Below, piece by piece: positions 8,482 to 14,283 of a stretch of 36,264 nt of DNA. Where the stretch lies: the NCBI GenBank assembly GCA_044337515.1, contig JBIINK010000022.1, forward strand, positions 1-36,264, written 5' to 3'. Each line of letters starts with the position of its first letter. Position 1 is the first letter of the stretch. The translations under genes were made by a program, and so were the position numbers. The notes under the pieces are model-generated. The model was not told where the DNA came from. It did no database searches and was given only the letters and a program-made list of their open reading frames with translations. The stretch is from CAJBVG01 sp044337515 (GTDB lineage: Bacteria > Bacteroidota > Bacteroidia > Sphingobacteriales > Sphingobacteriaceae).

Positions 8482-8514
8482 AATTCATAACTCATAATTC
8501 AAAATTCAAAACTA
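8482..8514. repeat. Heptad array ending in the HAO stop codon
   Basis: Four 7-base units of the AATTCAT/AACTCAT family run from 8482 to 8509. The next unit, starting at 8510 (AACTATT), contains the minus-strand stop codon of the HAO gene at 8512-8514. Confidence 0.8.
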
Positions 8515-9033
8515 TTTTTTAACGGGTGGTGCCATTACTGTTCCGCAATGGTTGCAAATTCTTTTCTCATCAGATGAGTAGAATTTTTCCATTACTGGTG
8601 GTAATTGTTTTACGATATCGGTTACTAAGAAATACTCTTCGTATAATTTTTCGTTACAACTTTCGCAAAACCATAGGAAACCATCAAGTTCTGTATCTCT
8701 AACTTTCTCAATAACTAAACCCACCGTATTCTCTGGACGTTGAGGAGAATGCGGAGTTTTTGGAGGTAATAAGAACATATCACCTTCGTTGATAGGAATA
8801 TCAACAGGCTTACCATCTTCTATAATACGAAGCACCATATTACCTTCAAATTGGATATAAAGTTCTTCGCTTTCATTGTAATGGAAATCCTTACGTGAGT
8901 TCGGTCCACCAACAACCATTACGATAAAATTTTCAGCGTCTTTATATACGCATTGATTACCTACTGGTGGTTTTAATAGATGTCTATTATCATCTATCCA
9001 CTTTTTAAAGTTAAATGGTCTTTGTATTGCCAT
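8512..9033 (-). CDS. nbaC: 3-hydroxyanthranilate 3,4-dioxygenase
   Basis: A 173-residue cupin extradiol-type dioxygenase that opens the ring of 3-hydroxyanthranilate to give ACMS. The iron ligands fall at His51, Glu57 and His95 (FHYNESEE and TPHSPQRP), the same numbers as in the Cupriavidus metallidurans enzyme. The substrate-binding arginines Arg47 and Arg99 are also present. The C-terminal rubredoxin-like zinc or iron knuckle of the bacterial enzymes is kept as Cys123/Cys126 (CESC) and Cys160/Cys163 (CNHC). It is the first gene of the minus-strand kynurenine block, and its start faces the SDR gene across 120 bp. The stop codon falls in a heptad array. Confidence 0.96.
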   Translation of the reverse strand: MAIQRPFNFKKWIDDNRHLLKPPVGNQCVYKDAENFIVMVVGGPNSRKDFHYNESEELYIQFEGNMVLRIIEDGKPVDIPINEGDMFLLPPKTPHSPQRPENTVGLVIEKVRDTELDGFLWFCESCNEKLYEEYFLVTDIVKQLPPVMEKFYSSDEKRICNHCGTVMAPPVKK

Positions 9034-9107
9034 GGTTTGAAATATTATATTTGGTAAATGTACAATTTGGAATATGCATTACAAAGCATTTAAACAAGCA
9101 TTTTTCA

Positions 9108-9138
9108 TTTCGAAGTATGCAGTACTTATGTATCTTTG
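9108..9138 (+). promoter_or_regulatory. Predicted promoter of the plus-strand kynurenine block
   Basis: The -7 box TATCTTTG (9131-9138) matches TAnnTTTG exactly. The -33 box TTTC (9108-9111) differs from TTTG at one base, and the spacer is 19 bp. Transcription would start near 9142, giving a 12-base leader to the ATG at 9154. Confidence 0.6.
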
Positions 9139-9153
9139 ATAAAAATTTAGACT

Positions 9154-9933
9154 ATGAATTTAGACTTAAGTGGTAAAAGAGCATTAGTATGTGGTAGTAC
9201 ACAAGGAATTGGGAAAGCAATTGCCTTGGAATTAGTACATCTAGGAGCCAAAGTAACCTTATTAGCTCGTAACGAGCAGGGACTAAAAGATGTATTGGCT
9301 GAGTTACCTCAGAATGCAGGACATGAATACTTAGTAGCTGATTTTTCTGATTATAAAAATGTTCAATTTAAGGTTGGAAAATACCTTGAAAACAATACTA
9401 TAGATATATTGATCAATAATACTGGTGGACCTCCTGCAGGTCCGATCGTAGATGCTGATGCTACCGCATTTATGGCTGCCTATCAATCCCATCTATTATG
9501 TAATCATGTATTGGTACAAGCTGTTTTACCACATATGCGTACAAAACAATGGGGACGAATAATCAACGTGGTATCAACTTCTGTTCGTCAGCCTCTGAAA
9601 GGTTTAGGCGTTTCTAATAGTACTCGTGCTGCCGTTGCTGGTTGGGCTAAAACATTAAGTTTTGAAGTAGCAAAAGATGGGATTACCGTAAATAACGTAT
9701 TGCCAGGTGCTACAAAAACAATTAGATTAGAAAATATTATACAGGGGAAAGCTTCTAAAACTAATCATGCTGTAGATGAAGTGGAAAAGGAAATGCTAGC
9801 TGAAATTCCTGCTGGGCGTTTCGGATCTGCTGAAGAAATTGCAAGTTTAACAGCCTTCTTATCATCACCTTCCGCTGGATACATTAACGGACAAAGTATC
9901 GCTGTTGATGGGGGGAGAACGATGGCATTTTAA
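9154..9933 (+). CDS. Atypical SDR-family protein of the kynurenine cluster
   Basis: A 259-residue short-chain dehydrogenase/reductase-like protein. The Rossmann motif is CGSTQGIG, with Cys13 replacing the usual Thr. The NNAG motif is NNTGG followed by PP. Ser141 aligns with the catalytic serine. Thirteen residues later, where YxxxK is expected, the sequence is S154-N-S-T-R158, so both catalytic Tyr and Lys are replaced. The C-terminal GRFGSAEEIASL and GQSIAVDGGRT segments are normal. A divergent BKR-like SDR subgroup lacking the standard tetrad is known, and this protein fits it. Its position as first gene of the plus-strand block suggests a role in kynurenine or 2-aminomuconate breakdown, but no reaction can be assigned. 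Confidence 0.85.
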   Translation: MNLDLSGKRALVCGSTQGIGKAIALELVHLGAKVTLLARNEQGLKDVLAELPQNAGHEYLVADFSDYKNVQFKVGKYLENNTIDILINNTGGPPAGPIVDADATAFMAAYQSHLLCNHVLVQAVLPHMRTKQWGRIINVVSTSVRQPLKGLGVSNSTRAAVAGWAKTLSFEVAKDGITVNNVLPGATKTIRLENIIQGKASKTNHAVDEVEKEMLAEIPAGRFGSAEEIASLTAFLSSPSAGYINGQSIAVDGGRTMAF

Positions 9934-9974
9934 TAATAGTTGTAAGAATTGAGATGTTAGATATTAGAAACCCC

Positions 9975-10044
9975 GTTCGTCGGAGTGTCCTCACTCCGAC
10001 AAATAAATAAAAATAATAGTCGGAGTGAGGACACTCCGACGAAC
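9975..10044. repeat. REP-like inverted pair, copy D (perfect 26-bp arms)
   Basis: The 26-bp arms at 9975-10000 and 10019-10044 are exact reverse complements, separated by 18 bp of AT-rich sequence. Each arm is itself a hairpin (GTCGGAGTG-tcct-CACTCCGAC in the left arm) with terminal GTTC/GAAC as in copies B and C. It sits between the SDR and dehydrogenase genes and could attenuate or stabilise their transcript. Confidence 0.9.
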
Positions 10045-10067
10045 ATTACCCATTACTCATTACTAAA

Positions 10068-11507
10068 ATGATTTATCTAAAAAACTACATAAACGGTGAA
10101 TTAATAGAGCCTTTAAAAAAGCAATACATCGAGAACATTGATCCTTCTACAGGTTCTGTGTTTTCAATGATTCCCGATTCTGATGCAGATGATGTTCAAC
10201 TTGCTGTAAATGCTGCTAAAGCTGCTGAGGACGCTTGGGGAAATATGCATTATGAGAAGCGTGCAAAATATATTGAAGCGATTGCCAAAGGTATTGAAGC
10301 ACGTATGGAAGAATTTGTTACAGCGGAGAGTTTAGACAATGGTAAGCCATTAAATTTAGCTCGCCACGTTGATATTCCTAGAGCAGTTAGTAATTTCCGT
10401 TTCTTTGCAACTGCCATTCAACAATCGTCTACCGAATCACATTTCATGGAAGGCGTAGGAGTGAACTATACTTTACGCAGACCAATTGGTGTGGTTGCTT
10501 GTATTTCACCTTGGAACTTACCTTTATATTTATTTTCTTGGAAAATTGCTCCTGCTTTAGCAGCAGGTAACTGTGTGGTAGCAAAGCCATCTGAGATTAC
10601 TCCATATACTTCTTATTTGCTTTCTGAAGTATGTAAAGAAGTTGGTTTACCAAAAGGTGTGTTGAATATCATTCACGGTTTAGGTCAAAAAGTTGGCGAT
10701 GCAATAAGTAGAAACATCGACATAAAAGCAATATCCTTTACTGGTGGAACATCAACTGGTAGAACCATTGCAAGCATAGCAGCTCCAATGTTTAAAAAGC
10801 TTTCGCTTGAATTAGGGGGTAAAAATCCGAATATCATTTTTGCTGATTGTAATTTCGATCAGATGTTAAAAACAACGGTTCGTTCGTCTTTCGAAAACCA
10901 AGGTCAAATTTGTTTATGTGGTTCTCGAATTTTTATTGAACGCCCGATTTACGAAAAATTTAAAACGGCATTTATCGAAAAAGTAAATGCTTTAAGTATA
11001 GGTGACCCAAGTACTGATGTGAATGTAGGAGCCATCGTTTCAAAACCTCACTACGAAAAAATATTATCATACATCGACCTAGCAAAACAAGAAGGTGGTA
11101 CCATTTTAACAGGTGGCGAATCACTTAAACCTGCTGGTCGTTGTGAAAATGGATATTTCATCAAACCTACTGTAATTGAGGGTTTAGCCTATAATTGCAG
11201 AACCAATATGGAAGAAATATTTGGACCTGTAGTAACACTTACTCCATTTGATACTGAAGAAGAAGTATTGATGTATGCTAATGCAACTGAGTATGGTTTA
11301 GCAGCAACCATATGGACAGAAAATCTTTCACGTGCACATCGTATGGCGGAGAAAGTAGAGTGCGGAATCATCTGGATTAATTGCTGGTTGTTACGCGATT
11401 TACGTACCCCATTTGGTGGCATGAAAAACTCTGGAGTAGGTAGAGAAGGAGGCTGGGAAGCACTAAGATTCTTCACTGAAGCAAAGAACGTATGTATACG
11501 GTATTAA
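10068..11507 (+). CDS. nbaE: 2-aminomuconate-6-semialdehyde dehydrogenase (ALDH family)
   Basis: A 479-residue NAD-dependent aldehyde dehydrogenase. PWNLPLYLFSWKIAPALAAGN is the N-terminal cofactor region, and FTGGTSTGR contacts the nucleotide. LELGGKNP carries the general base Glu248, and GQICLCGSR carries the catalytic Cys282. EEIFGPVVTL and the C-terminal NCWLLRDLRTPFGGMK match the hydroxymuconic/aminomuconic semialdehyde dehydrogenase group. Given the ACMSD gene in the cluster, its substrate is expected to be 2-aminomuconate 6-semialdehyde. It follows the SDR gene after 134 bp containing the inverted repeat pair and precedes the RidA-type gene by 70 bp. 2-hydroxymuconic semialdehyde is an alternative substrate. 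Confidence 0.92.
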   Translation: MIYLKNYINGELIEPLKKQYIENIDPSTGSVFSMIPDSDADDVQLAVNAAKAAEDAWGNMHYEKRAKYIEAIAKGIEARMEEFVTAESLDNGKPLNLARHVDIPRAVSNFRFFATAIQQSSTESHFMEGVGVNYTLRRPIGVVACISPWNLPLYLFSWKIAPALAAGNCVVAKPSEITPYTSYLLSEVCKEVGLPKGVLNIIHGLGQKVGDAISRNIDIKAISFTGGTSTGRTIASIAAPMFKKLSLELGGKNPNIIFADCNFDQMLKTTVRSSFENQGQICLCGSRIFIERPIYEKFKTAFIEKVNALSIGDPSTDVNVGAIVSKPHYEKILSYIDLAKQEGGTILTGGESLKPAGRCENGYFIKPTVIEGLAYNCRTNMEEIFGPVVTLTPFDTEEEVLMYANATEYGLAATIWTENLSRAHRMAEKVECGIIWINCWLLRDLRTPFGGMKNSGVGREGGWEALRFFTEAKNVCIRY

Positions 11508-11508
11508 T

Positions 11509-11576
11509 ATGCTAGTATGCCGATTTGCTAGTATGCTGATATGCTAATAATTCAAAATTCATAATTCATAATTCAA
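11509..11576. repeat. Octad then heptad arrays between dehydrogenase and deaminase genes
   Basis: Five 8-base units run from 11509 (ATGCTAGT, ATGCCGAT, TTGCTAGT, ATGCTGAT, ATGCTAAT). Four heptads of the AATTCAT family follow up to the next start codon. The array begins one base after the dehydrogenase stop codon. Confidence 0.8.
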
Positions 11577-11577
11577 T

Positions 11578-11988
11578 ATGTCAATCATCAACTCATCCAA
11601 AGCTCCAGAACCAGTAGGTTTATATCCACATGCTCGTAAAGTGGGCAACTTATTATTTCTTTCAGGTGTAGGTCCAAGAGAAAAAGGGACTAAAAAAATT
11701 CCTGGTGTAGAATTAGACGAAAATGGAAACATCACTTCTTATGATATCGAAGTTCAATGCCGTTCGGTATTTAACAATGTAAAATTGATCTTAGAAGAAG
11801 CGGGATCATCATGGGAAAACCTAGTAGATGTTACTGTTTTCCTTACTAATATGAAAGATGATTTCAAAAAATATAATGCAGTATATGCAGAGTATTTTAA
11901 AGATAATTTACCTTGTCGTACCACTTGCGAAATCAATTGCTTACCAACTCCAATTGCGATTGAGTTGAAGTGCATAGCTACGATTTAA
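11578..11988 (+). CDS. nbaF: RidA/YjgF-family 2-aminomuconate deaminase
   Basis: A 136-residue RidA-fold protein. It has the typical N-terminal segment (SSKAPEPVGLYPHARKVGNLLFLSG), the central QCRSVFNNVKLILEEAGSSWENLVDVTVFLT, and the C-terminal CRTTCEINCLPTPIAIELKCIA, in which the conserved RidA arginine lies in PCRTT. In kynurenine clusters that use ACMSD and an ALDH, the RidA-like member deaminates 2-aminomuconate to 4-oxalocrotonate (2-oxohex-3-enedioate), releasing ammonia. The role is inferred from the neighbours, since RidA paralogues also hydrolyse reactive imines. It is the last gene of the plus-strand block. A near-perfect inverted repeat separates it from the convergent cytochrome gene. 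Confidence 0.88.
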   Translation: MSIINSSKAPEPVGLYPHARKVGNLLFLSGVGPREKGTKKIPGVELDENGNITSYDIEVQCRSVFNNVKLILEEAGSSWENLVDVTVFLTNMKDDFKKYNAVYAEYFKDNLPCRTTCEINCLPTPIAIELKCIATI

Positions 11989-11999
11989 AAATTGACTTC

Positions 12000-12056
12000 T
12001 TGACACTGGACTATTTGACAAAAAAAATATCAAGCAGTCCAGCAGTCTAGTGTCAA
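12000..12056. repeat. Inverted repeat between convergent genes
   Basis: TTGACACTGGACT (12000-12012) is the reverse complement of AGTCTAGTGTCAA (12044-12056) with one mismatch. A run of eight A lies in the loop. It separates the convergent deaminase and cytochrome c genes and may act as a bidirectional terminator. Related 7-8 base units (TTGACxxx, AGTCCAGC) are visible inside each arm. Confidence 0.65.
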
Positions 12057-12075
12057 AAATCATACAAGTTACGGA

Positions 12076-13029
12076 TTAACGTTTCACAACACGATTCCTC
12101 AACACCGGAACCGTTTTCAAATACGCATAAATATGTTTAAGCTCGGTATCGTTGAGCATGGCATAGGGTTCCATAGGGTAGTTCAATATTTTTCCTTGTG
12201 GGGTTTGCATCGTTTTCATTGCTTTCAAAAATTCATCTTCAGTCCAAGCACCAATACCCGTTTCTTCATCCATTGTAATGTTTGCTGTATAAATTACTTT
12301 AGAGTCATAATCAAGCATTGAATTACCTCCTCCAAAAAATCCAAACGATTTTTCAGGATTTAGATCATTTAGTTTAGCAAAATCACCTGAGTGGCATGCA
12401 TAGCATTGCAATTGACTTGTTGCCATGTATTTTCCGTGCTCTACAGCATTAGTTGTATCAGGTATATTAATTGCTACACCATCATAAGGGATAGGTTTCA
12501 CAGCGACATTAGATAAAAATTTGGTAAACCATGAGGGTTCCGAAGGAGGTGTAACTGATTCACTTGCTGCTAACATAGGGTCATCAGAATGTAACCATGC
12601 AATGATACTTTCTATATCACTATCGGCCATTTTAATAAACTTAGGCATATACATTGGAACAAAAGAACCATTTGGGCGAACACCTGTGCGAAGGAAATAT
12701 GCTAATTGTCCATCTGTCCAATTCGCAATACCATGTTCTTTACTTTGAGTAATATTTTTAGAATAAATTTTCCCAAAAAGTTCTGGAGCATCTACTAAGA
12801 AATGTCCTGTTAACATTTGAGTTTCTGTATTCAAATGACACTTAACGCATAACATCGATGCTAGCTTTTTACCTTGAGCAATTCGTTGTGGAGTAGATAC
12901 TACATTAATGGCAATTTCTTTAGCTTCATAATTGGGAATACCGCGAAACTGAATAAATAAAACAAAGAGAATCACAAGTGAAACTATTGCACCTAATAGG
13001 TACAGCAAATAGCGCAAGAACTTTTTCAT
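12076..13029 (-). CDS. Membrane-anchored di-haem c-type cytochrome
   Basis: A 317-residue protein with one N-terminal membrane segment (about 8-28) and no cleavage site, followed by two cytochrome c domains. The haem-binding motifs are CVKCH (Cys61-His65) in the first domain and CYACH (about residue 210) in the second. Methionine-containing segments (VPMYMPKF and LNYPMEPYAM) can supply the axial ligands. The arrangement resembles periplasmic electron-transfer subunits that accept electrons from dehydrogenases. No partner oxidase or dehydrogenase is adjacent, so its donor is unknown. It converges with the deaminase gene and lies 35 bp downstream of the hydrolase gene on the same strand. Confidence 0.9.
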   Translation of the reverse strand: MKKFLRYLLYLLGAIVSLVILFVLFIQFRGIPNYEAKEIAINVVSTPQRIAQGKKLASMLCVKCHLNTETQMLTGHFLVDAPELFGKIYSKNITQSKEHGIANWTDGQLAYFLRTGVRPNGSFVPMYMPKFIKMADSDIESIIAWLHSDDPMLAASESVTPPSEPSWFTKFLSNVAVKPIPYDGVAINIPDTTNAVEHGKYMATSQLQCYACHSGDFAKLNDLNPEKSFGFFGGGNSMLDYDSKVIYTANITMDEETGIGAWTEDEFLKAMKTMQTPQGKILNYPMEPYAMLNDTELKHIYAYLKTVPVLRNRVVKR

Positions 13030-13064
13030 TTTGAGGGTGTAAGGTTTAACTAAAGTTACAAGAA

Positions 13065-13727
13065 TTATTTATTCATTGTTTCTTCAATTAATTTTTTTAT
13101 TTCCCTGGCTTTGGTGATCACCATAATATGTGTTCCACCATGTATTAATTGAAAATTTTGGATGTGTTTATGAGGAAACACTAAATCATTATCGCCATGG
13201 AAATGGGTATAATTTTCAATTTTAGTTTCGTTAGTCCAATTTAAAGCGGCTTTCATTGCCCAACGTAAAAATGCAGGGCTCCATTTGTTGAACATATCTG
13301 CAAACAGTTCTTTCCATTCTTTTTTCATACCAGCTGGGAAGAGGAATCTCATGAAAAAATTGGGGTTGCCCATAACCGAATTTGGTAACCATTCGTACAT
13401 CGGGAAATTTCTGAAAAACTTAAAATAAGCGGGTTGTTCGGAACGTGTTTTTATGGATGATATTAAAAATGTATGCTCTACTTTTATTTGCTTTGCTATT
13501 TCAATGGCCATCATTCCACCTAAGGAAGTTCCAATAAGAACAACAGGTTTTGTGGTATCTATTTGTGTAATTAATTTCGATGCATAACTCGACATCGTAT
13601 CGTATTCCTCGTGTTTTGCCCATTCAATCGCTTTTGCTTCATAACCATCAATCGTAAGAAATTGATAGATGCGATGATCGGCACTTAGTCCGGCGATGTA
13701 ATAAATAATAGGCTTTTCGAAGTTCAT
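13065..13727 (-). CDS. Alpha/beta hydrolase
   Basis: A 220-residue alpha/beta-hydrolase-fold protein. IGTSLGGMM is the nucleophile elbow with Ser68. HGDNDLVFPH supplies the acid and GGTHIMV the histidine. An oxyanion-type YIAGLSADHRIY lies near the N-terminus, and a cap region with aromatic residues spans about 100-165. There is no signal peptide, so it is likely cytoplasmic. The start codon overlaps the stop codon of the upstream methionine sulfoxide reductase gene by one base (TAATG), implying translational coupling. The substrate is unknown. It lacks features pointing to kynurenine formamidase. Confidence 0.82.
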   Translation of the reverse strand: MNFEKPIIYYIAGLSADHRIYQFLTIDGYEAKAIEWAKHEEYDTMSSYASKLITQIDTTKPVVLIGTSLGGMMAIEIAKQIKVEHTFLISSIKTRSEQPAYFKFFRNFPMYEWLPNSVMGNPNFFMRFLFPAGMKKEWKELFADMFNKWSPAFLRWAMKAALNWTNETKIENYTHFHGDNDLVFPHKHIQNFQLIHGGTHIMVITKAREIKKLIEETMNK

Positions 13728-14200
13728 TAGACTAATAATTTGGTAATTATTGTTAAATACTGTTCATCGGTTTTATCAAAATGATCATAATGTTCAGAGT
13801 CCACATCCAATACAGCAATTACTTTTCCATCCTTTAACAGAGGAACAACAATTTCCGATCGTGAAGCAGAGCTGCAAGCAATATGACCTGGAAACTGATC
13901 AACATCTGGAACGATAATCGTTTTTGCTTCTTTCCAAGATGTACCACAAACACCTTTCCCTAAAGCAATTCTTGTGCAAGCTACCGGTCCTTGGAAAGGG
14001 CCTAGAACTAATTCATTGTTTTTAACCAGGTAAAACCCAACCCACCAAAAAGAAAACACTTCTTTAAGTGCGGCAGAAATATTAGCCATATTGGCAATCA
14101 TATCCGACTCTCCTGAAAGGAGGGCCTGGATTTGAGGCACTAAGCTTTTATATTTCTCTTCGCGACTACTATTTTTATCGATTTGTAATTCACCTGACAT
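13727..14200 (-). CDS. msrC: Free methionine-(R)-sulfoxide reductase (GAF-type fRMsr)
   Basis: A 157-residue single GAF-domain protein that reduces free methionine-R-sulfoxide. The three redox cysteines of the family are present as Cys75 (VACTRI), Cys85 (GVCGTSW) and Cys109 (HIACSSASRSE), each exactly nine residues before Cys84, Cys94 and Cys118 of the E. coli enzyme. WWVGFYL and VLDVDSEHYDHFD are also typical. The gene is coupled to the downstream hydrolase by a TAATG overlap. Upstream, TAGCTTTG matches the -7 consensus and ends four bases before the ATG, so the mRNA may be leaderless. Confidence 0.93.
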   Translation of the reverse strand: MSGELQIDKNSSREEKYKSLVPQIQALLSGESDMIANMANISAALKEVFSFWWVGFYLVKNNELVLGPFQGPVACTRIALGKGVCGTSWKEAKTIIVPDVDQFPGHIACSSASRSEIVVPLLKDGKVIAVLDVDSEHYDHFDKTDEQYLTIITKLLV

Positions 14201-14204
14201 ACTA

Positions 14205-14212
14205 CAAAGCTA
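14205..14212 (-). promoter_or_regulatory. -7 element (TAGCTTTG), predicting a leaderless msrC mRNA
   Basis: On the minus strand this is an exact TAnnTTTG, and it ends four bases before the ATG at 14200. The predicted start of transcription is one base before the start codon. No TTTG is seen at the -33 distance. Confidence 0.5.
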
Positions 14213-14228
14213 ACATAATGATAAATGA

Positions 14229-14260
14229 TTCGGTTTATCTGAAGATAAAATTTATTTTTG
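14229..14260 (+). promoter_or_regulatory. Predicted promoter of the S46 peptidase gene
   Basis: The -7 box TATTTTTG (14253-14260) is exact. The -33 box TTCG (14229-14232) has one mismatch, and the spacer is 20 bp. The predicted start near 14264 leaves a 20-base leader to the ATG at 14284 and excludes the upstream in-frame ATG at 14218. Confidence 0.6.
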
Positions 14261-14283
14261 GTAATCATTCAATCTATATCCAT

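Noticed and set aside
13065..13727. Alpha/beta hydrolase as the missing kynurenine formamidase
   Set aside because: It is coupled to msrC rather than to the kynurenine genes, and I see none of the sequence landmarks of known formamidases; the fold alone is not evidence.
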